From: Streptomyces echinatus | GTDB lineage: Bacteria; Actinomycetota; Actinomycetes; Streptomycetales; Streptomycetaceae | Direction of reading: 5' to 3' | DNA length: 64,000 bases | Assembly: GCF_014203595.1 (NCBI RefSeq) | Contig: NZ_JACHJK010000015.1 | Coordinates: 124,001-188,000 of the forward strand | Shown: in pieces, positions 16,612 through 26,198 of the stretch | Layout of the letters: the number at the start of each line of letters is the position of its first letter | Numbering within the stretch: position 1 is the first letter of the stretch | Program-made: the position numbers and the translations under genes | The notes under the pieces: generated by a model | Databases searched by the model: none | What the model saw: the letters and a program-made list of their open reading frames with translations, nothing else | Told to the model about the DNA's origin: nothing

Positions 16612-17625
16612 ATGGTGCGCGTGCCAAAGCTGACCCGCGCCGATGCCGAAGCGGCCCTGCGCAACCCGCTCGCCTTCATCGCCGACCGCTGGACCCCGGA
16701 TCCCCGGACCGTCCGGCGGGCGGCCCTCGCCGCGCTCGTGATGTCGGTGGTGATCGTCGTCACCGGCGGCGCCGTCCGCCTGACCGGCTCGGGCCTGGGC
16801 TGCCCGACCTGGCCCACGTGCACCGACGACTCGCTGACCACCACCCGGGCCATGGGCTTCCACGGGGTCATCGAGTTCGGCAACCGCATGCTGACGTACG
16901 TGCTGTGCGCCGCCGTCGGCTGGGCCATCATCGCGGCGCGCTCCCAGAAGCCCTGGCGGCGCAGCCTGACCCGGCTGGGCTGGGCGCAGTTCTGGGTGGT
17001 CATGGGCAACGCGGTGCTCGGCGGCATCGTGGTGCTGGTCGGCCTCAACCCGTACACGGTGGCCGCCCACTTCCTGCTCTCCACGGCGCTGATCGCGGTC
17101 GCGACGGTGATGTGGCAGCGCACCCGGGAGGGCGACGCGGCGCCGCGCCCGCTGGTCGGCAAGGCGGTGCAGCAGCTGGTGTGGTTCCTGGTGGCCGCGT
17201 CCGCACTGCTCATCGCGGTCGGCACGGTGGTGACCGGGGCCGGGCCGCACGCCGGTGACTCCAGCGAGGTCGAGCGCATCCACATCGACTGGGAGGCGGT
17301 CGCCAAGCTGCACGCGGTGCTCGCCTGGATCGTGGTGACGCTGACGTTCGCGCTGTGGTTCGTGCTGAAGGCGGTCGACGCGCCGCGGGGCCCGCTGGCC
17401 CGGACGCGCGAGCTGTTCATCCTGCTGCTGTGCCAGGGAGCCGTGGGCTACGTCCAGTACTTCACCCACCTCCCCGAGGCGCTGGTGGCCGCGCACATGC
17501 TCGGTTCCACGGTGATGTGGATCTGGGTGCTGCGGGTGCTGCTGTCGCTGCGGGAACGCCCCGTGACCGAGCCGGACGTCCCGGCGCCCGCCCCGGCCGA
17601 GCGGCTCGAACCCGCTTCCGGCTGA
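16612..17625 (+). CDS. ctaA: Heme A synthase (COX15/CtaA family)
   Basis: 337 aa with eight predicted membrane helices. CtaA oxidises heme O to heme A for cytochrome aa3 oxidase. Candidate heme-ligand histidines lie in FHGVIEFGNR, AAHFLLSTAL, KLHAVLAWIV and AAHMLGSTVMW. An extracytoplasmic Cys pair is present in GLGCPTWPTC. The enzyme works after CtaB, whose gene is 2.4 kb away on the opposite strand. The start is uncertain: ATG 16612 (MVRVPKLTRAD) is used, but GTGs at 16615 and 16621 are possible because TACCAT at 16607-16612 may be a -10 element. Confidence 0.9.
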   Translation: MVRVPKLTRADAEAALRNPLAFIADRWTPDPRTVRRAALAALVMSVVIVVTGGAVRLTGSGLGCPTWPTCTDDSLTTTRAMGFHGVIEFGNRMLTYVLCAAVGWAIIAARSQKPWRRSLTRLGWAQFWVVMGNAVLGGIVVLVGLNPYTVAAHFLLSTALIAVATVMWQRTREGDAAPRPLVGKAVQQLVWFLVAASALLIAVGTVVTGAGPHAGDSSEVERIHIDWEAVAKLHAVLAWIVVTLTFALWFVLKAVDAPRGPLARTRELFILLLCQGAVGYVQYFTHLPEALVAAHMLGSTVMWIWVLRVLLSLRERPVTEPDVPAPAPAERLEPASG

Positions 17626-17648
17626 CCCTCCCTGCCGCCGCGCCGTGG

Positions 17649-18392
17649 TCAGCCGTACGCGGTGACCAGGGCGTCGATCGCCGGGCCCAGATAGGCCCGG
17701 GTCAGGCCGGCCCGGCGGGCGAGCCAGTCGGCGGTGGCCGGGCCGGGGACAGGTGCCTCGTACCGCCGGCGGGCGATGTCCTCGACGACCTCGGCCGGAG
17801 CGCCGAGCGCCGGCAGTTCGGCCAGGGCCTCCCGCTTGGAGATCAGCCGCCCGTCCCGCAGGGTCACGGTGGCCCGGGCGAAGGTCAGCAGGCCCAGGTC
17901 CACCCAGACGTCCTGCCGCCACAGCCGGGCCCTGTCGACGGCCGGGCGCCAGAAGGTGCGCTGGTCACGTACGACGAAGCCGTTGAGCTGTTCCCCGGAC
18001 ACCGGCGGGAGCAGCCCGGCCGGCGGCTCACCCTGCAGCACCCGGCCGAAGTCGTGCAGTTCACGCCGGGTGACGGGGGTGACCGGACGGCGCATCAGAC
18101 GGCCGTGCGCCCAGGTGAGGTGCGAGCGGCCCGGGTCGCCCAGGGTGGCCGGGGTCAGGTAGCTGCAGTGGAGATGCGCCGCGAGGGGCGCCCCGCGCAG
18201 CCTTCGGTGCGACCGCGCCAGCCGCCGTACGGTCCCCAGGGACAGGGGGCCCGGCAGGACGGCGATCAGGTCGAGGTCGCTGCGCCCCTCCTGGTAGTCA
18301 CCGCCTGCCAGTGAGCCGTGCGCCCAGACGGCGCGGGGCCGCAGCGGCAGCAGCGCGTCCATGAACTCGTCGAGCAGGGATGCGGTCGTCAT
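17649..18392 (-). CDS. Nucleotidyltransferase-domain protein
   Basis: 247 aa. The N-terminal minimal nucleotidyltransferase motif is AHGSLAGGDYQEGRSDLDLI (residues about 24-43), with the GS and DxD metal-binding residues in place. The rest is helical and resembles aminoglycoside adenylyltransferase-like proteins in layout, but the substrate is unknown and no resistance role is implied. It is the first gene of a minus-strand stretch facing ctaA and ends 23 nt from it. Confidence 0.72.
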   Translation of the reverse strand: MTTASLLDEFMDALLPLRPRAVWAHGSLAGGDYQEGRSDLDLIAVLPGPLSLGTVRRLARSHRRLRGAPLAAHLHCSYLTPATLGDPGRSHLTWAHGRLMRRPVTPVTRRELHDFGRVLQGEPPAGLLPPVSGEQLNGFVVRDQRTFWRPAVDRARLWRQDVWVDLGLLTFARATVTLRDGRLISKREALAELPALGAPAEVVEDIARRRYEAPVPGPATADWLARRAGLTRAYLGPAIDALVTAYG

Positions 18393-18410
18393 CCGCCCAG
18401 TCTCGACGGC

Positions 18411-19517
18411 TCACCCGAGTCCGTACACCCGGCGCGCGTTGTCCGCCGCGATCAGCCGGGCCACCCGCTGGGCGTCCTCCAGGGACCACGCTCCCTCGGC
18501 CACCCAGGTGCCCAGGACCCGGCCCAGGGCCTCCCGGAAGAGGCGGGCGCCGACGACGTGCAGTTCGGGCAGGCCCTGGGCGCCGGTGGAGAAGAGGATC
18601 TTGCCGAAGGGGGCCAGCTCCAGGATCTCGGCCAGGACCGTGGCGGCCCGGGCTCCGGTGCGGACGAGCGCGGCGCCCGAGTCCGCGTAGACGTGCGGGA
18701 AGACGCCGGCCAGATGGGCGGCGTGGCGGTGGTACGGATAGCCGTGCAGCAGGACGAGATCGGTGCCGAGGCCGGCGGTGGCGCGGACGAAGTCCGTGAG
18801 CAGCACCGGGTCCGTGCGGTCGATGCGGGAGCCGGGCTCGCCGAGACCCGCGTGCAGCTGCAGGGGCAGGCCCGAGGCGACCGCGATCCACAGCAGGTGC
18901 CGCAGCAGCACGGCGTCGGTGAGCGCTCCGCCGACCCGCCGCCCGGCCAGCCAGCGGCCCGCCGCGCCCCGCACCTCGCCGGGCCCCGGCGGCTCCGGTG
19001 CGAGCGCCAGGCCGTGCCGCAGGCCCGCGACGGAGGTGAAGGCGACGGCGGTCGACGCGGCTCCGTGCACCGACTCGGCGAGGTTGGCGAGGAAGGACTC
19101 GACGGTGCCGGAGGTGTCGGCGACCTGCTCCGCGAGCAGCTCCAGGCGGACGATCTCCCGCGCCTGGGCCTCCCCGGCGGAAGCCAGCTCGGTGGGACCG
19201 GTGAGGTCGCCGGGCAGGCCCGTGTCGACCAGATAGGTCGTGATCCCGCTGCCGCGCAGCAGCCTGCGGCCCGACTCCAGGACACCGAGTTCACGGCGCC
19301 GCGCGAGATACAGGGCGGGCGGGCAGTGCGGTTCCAGGCCGAGTATCGGCGGGCACCAGCGCCGTACGGCGAAGCCGGTCTGGGTGTCGAAGAGGGTGGT
19401 GCCCGGCGCGGGCGGTCCCTCGGTGCGGGCCAGCTGGGCCTCGAAGGTGCCGAGGCCCAGTTCCGTCCGCAGCACGCCGTGGCAGTACTGGTCCACGAGG
19501 GACGGCATTTCGATCAT
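18411..19517 (-). CDS. Amidohydrolase_2 family protein (FluG-like)
   Basis: 368 aa from the ATG at 19517, preceded by GGGGAG. The sequence VDQYCHGVLRTELGLGTFE at the N-terminus and ADNARRVYGLG at the C-terminus match the amidohydrolase family fused to or associated with glutamine-synthetase-like enzymes (FluG type). LQLHAGLGEPGSRID (about 245) and LVLLHGYPYHRHAAHLAG supply possible metal-site histidines. The canonical N-terminal HxH is reduced to a single His (QYCHG), so catalysis by the usual mechanism is uncertain. Confidence 0.75.
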   Translation of the reverse strand: MIEMPSLVDQYCHGVLRTELGLGTFEAQLARTEGPPAPGTTLFDTQTGFAVRRWCPPILGLEPHCPPALYLARRRELGVLESGRRLLRGSGITTYLVDTGLPGDLTGPTELASAGEAQAREIVRLELLAEQVADTSGTVESFLANLAESVHGAASTAVAFTSVAGLRHGLALAPEPPGPGEVRGAAGRWLAGRRVGGALTDAVLLRHLLWIAVASGLPLQLHAGLGEPGSRIDRTDPVLLTDFVRATAGLGTDLVLLHGYPYHRHAAHLAGVFPHVYADSGAALVRTGARAATVLAEILELAPFGKILFSTGAQGLPELHVVGARLFREALGRVLGTWVAEGAWSLEDAQRVARLIAADNARRVYGLG

Positions 19518-19600
19518 CCGGGACTCCCCGTGGGACGTGGGCGCGCGGTGCTGCCCTACACGTCCTAACGGGTGAACCCGGTAGGAGGTCGCGGCCCGGC

Positions 19601-19933
19601 TCAGCCCTTGGCCGAGCCGCCCACCTGAATTCCGGCCATCCGCTTCCACTCGTACGGGCCGGTCGTCACCTTCGCCGCGAACTCGCCGTCGAAGGCCTCG
19701 TGGACCGTGATGCCGGACTTGGCCACCGCCTGCTCGGCGATGGCGTAGGAGGGCGCCACCAGGTCGCCCCAGCCGCCGTCCTCGCCGACGAGGACGATGC
19801 GGGCGCCGCGCTCGCCGATGTAGGCCACCTGGCCCTCCGCGCCGCCGTGCGCCTTCGCGAAGGCGCTGATCTGGTGGGCGAGCCGGGACACCTTGCGCTC
19901 GGCCCGCGCGTCAACCTGCTGCGTGTCTGCCAT
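19601..19933 (-). CDS. Conserved hypothetical protein (110 aa)
   Basis: No family recognised. The protein starts MADTQQVDARAERKVSRLAH and contains AYIGERGARIVLVGEDGGWGDLVAP and AVAKSGITVHEAFDGEF, suggesting a small alpha/beta fold without membrane segments. It lies between ctaB and the amidohydrolase on the same strand. Orthologues seem to keep this position next to ctaB in Streptomyces, from memory. Confidence 0.65.
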   Translation of the reverse strand: MADTQQVDARAERKVSRLAHQISAFAKAHGGAEGQVAYIGERGARIVLVGEDGGWGDLVAPSYAIAEQAVAKSGITVHEAFDGEFAAKVTTGPYEWKRMAGIQVGGSAKG

Positions 19934-20001
19934 GGCCAGGATGCTACTCACCGGTAGATCGACTGGCGAGGGCAGGGCCCTGTGACTTACGCCCGGCGGC
20001 G

Positions 20002-20973
20002 TCAGCGCAGGAACGGGTCGACGGCGACCGCGACGAAGAGGATCGACACATACGTGATCGACCAGTGGAAGAGGCGCATCTCCTTCAGCTTGACGCCCGT
20101 CACCTCGGCCTTCGCCCGGTTCTGCAGCCCGTGCGCCTCCCACAGCCAGAAGCCGCCGGCGGCCAGGGCGACCGCCGTGTAGAACCAGCCGGTGTAACCG
20201 AGCGGGGTGAGCAGCAGGGAGACGGCGACCATGACCCAGCTGTAGATGACGATCTGCCGGGCGACGACCTTGTTGGAGGCGATGACCGGGAGCATCGGCA
20301 CGCCCACGCGCGCGTAGTCCTCCTTGACCTTCATGGACAGCGGCCAGTAGTGCGGCGGCGTCCAGAAGAACATGACGAGGAAGAGGATGACCGGGGCCCA
20401 TGACATCGAGTTGGTCACGGAGGACCAGCCGATCAGCACGGGGAGGCAGCCCGCGATGCCGCCCCACACGATGTTCTGCGACGTGCGCCGCTTGAGGATC
20501 ATCGTGTAGACGACGACGTAGAAAAGGAGCGCTCCGAGCGAGAGCCAGGCGCTCAGCCAGTTGACGGCGAGCCCGAACAGCAGCGTCGAGACGACCGCCA
20601 GCGTGATGCCGAAGACCAGGCATTCGAGCGGGCTGACCATGCCGGTCACCAGCGGGCGCTGCGAGGTGCGGTCCATCAGGGCGTCGATGTCCCGGTCGAT
20701 GTACATGTTCAGCGCGTTGGCGCCGCCCGCGGACAGGTAGCCGCCGACGCAGGTCAGCAGCACCAGCTTGAGGTCCGGCACACCCTGCTGCGCCAGGAAC
20801 ATCACCGGCACGGTGGTGATGAGCAGCAGCTCGATGATCCGCGGCTTGGTCAGCGCCACGAACGCCTTGACGCGGGCCCCGAACGGCCGATGAGCCGGGC
20901 CCTGGCTCGCACCACCGAGCACACCCGATGGACGGGATTCGACGGCCGTCACGCACACCCCTGACAGAGACAT
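20002..20973 (-). CDS. ctaB: Protoheme IX farnesyltransferase (heme O synthase)
   Basis: 323 aa UbiA-superfamily membrane prenyltransferase. It attaches farnesyl to heme B to give heme O, the substrate of CtaA. The Asp-rich motif is ANALNMYIDRDIDALMDRT, and the second conserved loop is KVKEDYARVGVPMLPV. About nine hydrophobic helices are visible. The ATG at 20973 has GGGAGG 10 nt upstream; a GTG at 20958 (VCVTAVESRP) is an equally plausible start giving 318 aa. It diverges from tkt. Confidence 0.92.
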   Translation of the reverse strand: MSLSGVCVTAVESRPSGVLGGASQGPAHRPFGARVKAFVALTKPRIIELLLITTVPVMFLAQQGVPDLKLVLLTCVGGYLSAGGANALNMYIDRDIDALMDRTSQRPLVTGMVSPLECLVFGITLAVVSTLLFGLAVNWLSAWLSLGALLFYVVVYTMILKRRTSQNIVWGGIAGCLPVLIGWSSVTNSMSWAPVILFLVMFFWTPPHYWPLSMKVKEDYARVGVPMLPVIASNKVVARQIVIYSWVMVAVSLLLTPLGYTGWFYTAVALAAGGFWLWEAHGLQNRAKAEVTGVKLKEMRLFHWSITYVSILFVAVAVDPFLR

Positions 20974-21419
20974 CCCAGCAAGCCTCCCCGTGTGAAGTCC
21001 CGGTAAAGGCTCGCGCGTACCACGCCACTTTAGACGTTGCCCATACCCCGGCCTTCGCGGGGGTGGGGTCGTGTTGGCGGGGCCGCCGCGGGCCCGTCCG
21101 GACATACGTGCGCAGGCTCGCTCCGACGTGCGTACCGGGGCCGGGTCGGGCGCCCCGTGGAGGCCGGATCCGACGTGCGCGTGAGGGCTCGATTGAGCAG
21201 TCAGATGAGCGGCTCCGTATTCATGTGCCGACTGGCCTTCCGGCCAGTCGAGAGGCGGATCGCACGGACTCCCGGCAGTCTGGAAACACTCGAAAAAACG
21301 CACGTCCTGACGGGGGTAGGCTCGACAGCGGCCGGTGGGCGAAAAGCCCTCCGGCGGCCGGGACGGGCGCATGCCCCGACGACCGGCGACCGACATGTGG
21401 AGAGGAGCCCTGACCCAGG
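20974..21419. promoter_or_regulatory. ctaB-tkt divergent intergenic region with hairpins
   Basis: 446 nt without a credible gene. On the tkt side two inverted repeats are present: 21229-21250 (9-bp arms CGACTGGCC/GGCCAGTCG, loop TTCC) and 21329-21360 (outer CCGG arms around GGGC-GAAAA-GCCC). TAGGCT at 21319-21324 could be a -10 element placing the second hairpin in the tkt leader. GAGGAG at 21402-21407 is the likely tkt ribosome site, 12 nt before its GTG, which is long. Confidence 0.45.
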
Positions 21420-23507
21420 GTGAGCACCAAGCCGACCACCACAGAGCTTGAGTGGACCGAGCTGGACCAGCGGGCCGTGGACACCGCCCGAGTCCTGGCC
21501 GCAGACGCCGTACAGAAGGTCGGCAACGGCCATCCCGGTACGGCGATGAGCCTGGCCCCGGCCGCCTACACCCTCTTCCAGAAGGTGATGCGGCACGACC
21601 CGGCCGACCCGGAGTGGGTCGGACGCGACCGCTTCGTGCTGTCCGCCGGCCACTCGTCCCTGACCCTCTACACCCAGCTCTACCTGGCCGGTTTCGGCCT
21701 GGAGCTGGACGATCTGAAGGCGTTCCGGACGTGGGGCTCGAAGACCCCGGGCCACCCCGAGTACGGGCACACCAAGGGTGTCGAGACCACCACGGGCCCG
21801 CTGGGTCAGGGTGTCGCCAACGCGGTGGGCATGGCGATGGCCGCCCGCTACGAGCGCGGTCTGTTCGACCCGGAGGCCCCGCGGGGCGAGTCCCCCTTCG
21901 ACCACTTCGTGTACTGCATCGCCGGTGACGGCTGCCTCCAGGAGGGCATCTCCGCCGAGGCGTCCTCGCTGGCGGGCCACCAGAAGCTCGGCAACCTGGT
22001 CCTCCTGTGGGACGACAACCACATCTCCATCGAGGGTGACACCGAGACGGCCGTCTCGGAGGACACCGTCAAGCGGTACGAGGCCTACGGCTGGCACGTG
22101 CAGCGGGTGGAGGCCCAGGAGAACGGCGACCTGGACCCGGTGGCGATCTTCGCCGCGATCCAGGAGGCCAAGGCCGTCACCGACCGGCCGTCCTTCATCG
22201 CGATGCGCTCGATCATCGCCTGGCCGGCCCCGAACGCGCAGAACACCGAGGCCGCGCACGGCTCGGCGCTGGGCGACGAGGAGGTCGCGGCCACCAAGCG
22301 CGTCCTCGGCTTCGACCCCGAGCAGAGCTTCCAGGTCGAGGACGAGGTCATCACCCACACCCGCAAGGCGCTGGAGCGGGGCGCCCAGGCGAAGGCCGAG
22401 TGGGAGAAGTCCCTCCAGGTGTGGCGCGACGGCAACCCGGAGCGGGCCGCCGAGTTCGACCGGATCGCCAAGGGCGAGCTGCCCACCGGCTGGGAGGAGA
22501 AGCTCCCGGTCTTCGAGCCCGGCAAGGGTGTCGCGACGCGTGCCGCGTCCGGCAAGGTGCTGCAGGCGCTCGGCGCGGTGATCCCCGAGCTGTGGGGCGG
22601 CTCCGCCGACCTCGCCGGGTCGAACAACACCACCATCGACAAGGACAGCTCGTTCCTGCCCGAGGGCAACCCGCTGCCCGAGGCCAACCCGTACGGCCGC
22701 ACGATCCACTTCGGCATCCGCGAGCACTCCATGGGTGCGGAGCTGAACGGCATCACGCTGCACGGCAACACCCGGGTGTACGGCGGCACCTTCCTCGTCT
22801 TCTCCGACTACATGCGCAACGCCGTGCGCCTGTCGGCCCTGATGCACCTGCCGGTGACCTTCGTGTGGACGCACGACTCCATCGGCCTCGGCGAGGACGG
22901 TCCCACCCACCAGCCGGTCGAGCACCTGGCCTCGCTGCGCGCGATCCCGGGTCTGAACGTCGTCCGCCCGGCGGACGCCAACGAGACCGCGATCGCCTGG
23001 CGCGAGATCCTGGGCCGCTGGACCAAGGAGTTCGGCAAGGGCCAGCCGCACGGCCTGGCGCTCACCCGCCAGGGCGTGCCGACCTACGAGCCCGACGAGA
23101 ACGCGGCCAACGGCGGCTACGTGCTGTTCGAGGCCGAGGGCGGCGAGCCGCAGGTGATCCTGATCGCCACCGGTTCCGAGGTGCACGTGGCCGTCGAGGC
23201 GCGTGAGCAGCTCCAGGCCGACGGCGTGCCCACGCGGGTCGTGTCCATGCCCTGCGTGGAGTGGTTCGAGCAGCAGGACCAGGGGTACCGGGACTCCGTG
23301 CTGCCGCCGTCCGTCAAGGCCCGAGTCGCCGTGGAGGCGGGCATCGGCCTGACGTGGCACAAGTACGTGGGGGACGCCGGCCGCATCGTTTCCCTGGAGC
23401 ACTTCGGTGCGTCCGCGGACGGCAAGGTGCTCTTCCGCGAGTTCGGCTTCACTGCCGAGAACGTGGCCGCCAAGGCCCGGGAATCCATCACCGCCGCACA
23501 GCGCTGA
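21420..23507 (+). CDS. tkt: Transketolase
   Basis: 695 aa, full length, GTG start. It moves two-carbon units between sugar phosphates in the non-oxidative pentose phosphate pathway using thiamine diphosphate. The TPP-binding segment is AGDGCLQEGISAEASSL, with other signatures KVGNGHPGTAMSLAP, TTGPLGQGVANAVGMA and FGIREHSMGAELNGI. The phosphate-binding SGHSSLTLYTQL-type region is also present. First gene of the tkt-tal-zwf-opcA-pgl operon. Confidence 0.95.
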   Translation: MSTKPTTTELEWTELDQRAVDTARVLAADAVQKVGNGHPGTAMSLAPAAYTLFQKVMRHDPADPEWVGRDRFVLSAGHSSLTLYTQLYLAGFGLELDDLKAFRTWGSKTPGHPEYGHTKGVETTTGPLGQGVANAVGMAMAARYERGLFDPEAPRGESPFDHFVYCIAGDGCLQEGISAEASSLAGHQKLGNLVLLWDDNHISIEGDTETAVSEDTVKRYEAYGWHVQRVEAQENGDLDPVAIFAAIQEAKAVTDRPSFIAMRSIIAWPAPNAQNTEAAHGSALGDEEVAATKRVLGFDPEQSFQVEDEVITHTRKALERGAQAKAEWEKSLQVWRDGNPERAAEFDRIAKGELPTGWEEKLPVFEPGKGVATRAASGKVLQALGAVIPELWGGSADLAGSNNTTIDKDSSFLPEGNPLPEANPYGRTIHFGIREHSMGAELNGITLHGNTRVYGGTFLVFSDYMRNAVRLSALMHLPVTFVWTHDSIGLGEDGPTHQPVEHLASLRAIPGLNVVRPADANETAIAWREILGRWTKEFGKGQPHGLALTRQGVPTYEPDENAANGGYVLFEAEGGEPQVILIATGSEVHVAVEAREQLQADGVPTRVVSMPCVEWFEQQDQGYRDSVLPPSVKARVAVEAGIGLTWHKYVGDAGRIVSLEHFGASADGKVLFREFGFTAENVAAKARESITAAQR

Positions 23508-23539
23508 CGCTCATATCGACACCTAGGAGATGTAATTCC

Positions 23540-24658
23540 ATGACAGACGCACTCAAGCGCCTCTCCGAGGAAGGCGTCGCGATCTGGCTGGACGACCTGT
23601 CGCGCAAGCGGATCACGTCCGGCAACCTCGCCGAGCTGATCGACCAGCAGCACGTCGTGGGCGTCACGACCAACCCGACGATCTTCCAGAAGGCGATCTC
23701 CCAGGGCGACGGCTACGACCAGCAGCTGTCGGACCTCGCCGCCCGCAAGGTCACCGTCGAAGAGGCCATCCGCATGATCACCACGGCGGACGTCCGCGAC
23801 GCCGCCGACATCCTGCGCCCCGTCTTCGACGCCACCGGCGGCAAGGACGGCCGGGTCTCCATCGAGGTCGACCCGCGCCTCGCGCACAACGAGAAGGCGA
23901 CCGTCGCCGAGGCCAAGCAGCTCGCCTGGCTCGTCGACCGCCCGAACACCCTGATCAAGATCCCGGCCACCCAGGCGGGTCTGCCGGCGATCGCGTCCAC
24001 GATCGGGCACGGCATCAGCGTCAACGTCACCCTGATCTTCTCCCTGGAGCGCTACCGCGCCGTCATGGACGCGTACCTCACGGGTCTGGAGAAGGCCAAG
24101 GAGCGGGGCCTGGACCTCTCTCTGATCCACTCCGTGGCGTCCTTCTTCGTGTCCCGTGTGGACACCGAGATCGACAAGCGCCTGAACGACATCGGCACCG
24201 ACGAGGCCAAGGCGCTGCGCGGCAAGGCCGCCGTCGCCAACGCCCGTCTCGCCTACCAGGCGTACGAGGAGGTCTTCTCCTCCGACCGCTGGAACGCACT
24301 GGAGAAGGCGGGCGCCAACAAGCAGCGTCCGCTGTGGGCGTCGACCGGCGTGAAGGACCCGGCGTACCCGGACACCCTGTACGTCACCGAGCTGGTCGCG
24401 CCGAACACGGTCAACACCATGCCGGAGGCCACTCTGGAGGCCACCGAGGACCACGGCGAGATCACCGGTGACACCGTCTCCGGCACGTACGAGCAGGCCC
24501 GCGCCGACCTCGACGCGCTGGAGAAGCTCGGCATCTCGTACGACGACGTGGTCCAGGTGCTGGAGGACGAGGGCGTCGAGAAGTTCGAGGCGTCCTGGAA
24601 CGACCTGCTGAAGTCCACCCAGGCGGAGCTTGAGCGCCTCGCTCCTTCGGAGGGCTGA
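23540..24658 (+). CDS. tal: Transaldolase
   Basis: 372 aa, the long actinobacterial transaldolase form. It transfers dihydroxyacetone units in the pentose phosphate pathway through a Schiff base on Lys140 (NTLIKIPAT). GVTTNPTIFQKAI (residues 41-53) is the conserved phosphate-region motif. AGGAGA at 23525-23530 is the ribosome site. It lies 32 nt after tkt and 1 nt before the TTG start of zwf, so all are one transcription unit. Confidence 0.95.
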   Translation: MTDALKRLSEEGVAIWLDDLSRKRITSGNLAELIDQQHVVGVTTNPTIFQKAISQGDGYDQQLSDLAARKVTVEEAIRMITTADVRDAADILRPVFDATGGKDGRVSIEVDPRLAHNEKATVAEAKQLAWLVDRPNTLIKIPATQAGLPAIASTIGHGISVNVTLIFSLERYRAVMDAYLTGLEKAKERGLDLSLIHSVASFFVSRVDTEIDKRLNDIGTDEAKALRGKAAVANARLAYQAYEEVFSSDRWNALEKAGANKQRPLWASTGVKDPAYPDTLYVTELVAPNTVNTMPEATLEATEDHGEITGDTVSGTYEQARADLDALEKLGISYDDVVQVLEDEGVEKFEASWNDLLKSTQAELERLAPSEG

Positions 24659-24659
24659 C

Positions 24660-26198
24660 TTGTCACCCGTTTCCGGATCCGGAGCGAACCCGCTTCGTGA
24701 CCCGGCCGACCGACGGCTCCCGCGTATCGCGGGGCCGTCGGGCCTGGTCATCTTCGGCGTCACGGGCGACCTGTCGCGCAAGAAGCTGATGCCCGCGGTG
24801 TACGACCTCGCCAACCGGGGTCTGCTGCCGCCGGGCTTCTCGCTGGTGGGCTTCGCCCGCCGCGACTGGGAGCACGAGGACTTCGCCGAGGTCGTCCACG
24901 ACGCGGTCAAGGAGCACTCGCGTACTCCGTTCCGCGAGGAGGTCTGGCAGCAGCTCATCCAGGGGATGCGCTTCGTCCAGGGCACCTTCGACGACGACGA
25001 GGCATTCGAGCGGCTGCGCGCCACCATCGGGGAGCTGGACAAGGCACAGGGCACGGGCGGCAACTTCGCCTTCTACCTGTCCGTGCCGCCCCGCTCCTTC
25101 CCGGTGGTCATCCAGCAGCTGAAGAAGCACGGTCTGGCCGACCAGAGCAGCGGCTCCTGGCGCCGCGCGGTCATCGAGAAGCCGTTCGGACACGATCTCG
25201 CCTCCGCCGAGGAGCTGAACAAGGTCGTGCACGAGGTGTTCGAGCCGGACCAGGTGTTCCGCATCGACCACTACCTCGGCAAGGAGACCGTCCAGAACAT
25301 CCTGGCGCTGCGCTTCGCCAACACGATGTTCGAGCCGATCTGGAACCGGTCCTTCGTGGACCACGTGCAGATCACCATGGCCGAGGACATCGGCATCGGC
25401 GGCCGGGCCGGCTACTACGACGGCATCGGCGCCGCCCGTGACGTCATCCAGAACCACCTGCTCCAGCTCATGGCCCTGACCGCCATGGAGGAGCCCGCCT
25501 CCTTCGGCGCGGACGCGCTGGCCGCGGAGAAGGAGAAGGTGCTCGGTGCGGTACGGCTGCCGAAGGACCTGGGCAGCAGCACCGTCCGCGGGCAGTACGC
25601 GGCGGGCTGGCAGGGCGGCGAGAAGGTCATCGGCTACCTCGAAGAGGACGGCATCGACGCCAAGTCGAAGACCGACACCTATGCCGCGATCAAGCTGGAG
25701 GTGGACAACCGCCGCTGGGCGGGCGTCCCCTTCTACCTGCGCACCGGCAAGCGACTCGGGCGCCGGGTGACGGAGATCGCGGTCGTCTTCCAGCGGGCCC
25801 CGCACTCCCCGTTCGACACGACGGCGACGGAGGAGCTGGGCCAGAACGCGGTCGTCATCCGCGTCCAGCCGGACGAGGGTGTCACGGTCCGCTTCGGCTC
25901 CAAGGTGCCGGGCACCTCGATGGAGATCCGGGACGTCTCCATGGACTTCGCCTACGGCGAGTCGTTCACGGAGTCCAGCCCGGAGGCGTACGAGCGGCTC
26001 ATCCTGGACGTGCTGCTCGGCGACGCCAACCTCTTCCCGCGCACGGAGGAGGTCGAGCTGTCCTGGAAGATCCTCGACCCGATCGAGCAGTACTGGGACA
26101 AGCACGGCAGGCCCGCGCAGTACAAGTCGGGCACCTGGGGTCCCGTGGAGGCGGACGAGATGCTCGCACGAGACGGACGGAGCTGGCGCCGGCCATGA
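24660..26198 (+). CDS. zwf: Glucose-6-phosphate 1-dehydrogenase
   Basis: 512 aa from the TTG at 24660, chosen because GGAGG lies 5-6 nt upstream within the end of tal. The NADP-binding motif is IFGVTGDLSRKKL (residues 31-43). The active-site signature is RIDHYLGKE (201-209), with the catalytic His204. It makes 6-phosphogluconolactone and NADPH. Its last bases overlap opcA by ATGA, matching the need for OpcA in activating actinobacterial G6PDH. Confidence 0.94.
   Translation: MSPVSGSGANPLRDPADRRLPRIAGPSGLVIFGVTGDLSRKKLMPAVYDLANRGLLPPGFSLVGFARRDWEHEDFAEVVHDAVKEHSRTPFREEVWQQLIQGMRFVQGTFDDDEAFERLRATIGELDKAQGTGGNFAFYLSVPPRSFPVVIQQLKKHGLADQSSGSWRRAVIEKPFGHDLASAEELNKVVHEVFEPDQVFRIDHYLGKETVQNILALRFANTMFEPIWNRSFVDHVQITMAEDIGIGGRAGYYDGIGAARDVIQNHLLQLMALTAMEEPASFGADALAAEKEKVLGAVRLPKDLGSSTVRGQYAAGWQGGEKVIGYLEEDGIDAKSKTDTYAAIKLEVDNRRWAGVPFYLRTGKRLGRRVTEIAVVFQRAPHSPFDTTATEELGQNAVVIRVQPDEGVTVRFGSKVPGTSMEIRDVSMDFAYGESFTESSPEAYERLILDVLLGDANLFPRTEEVELSWKILDPIEQYWDKHGRPAQYKSGTWGPVEADEMLARDGRSWRRP

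Noticed and set aside
24663..26105. Long minus-strand frame opposite zwf
   Set aside because: Antisense shadow of G6PDH with no recognisable protein features.
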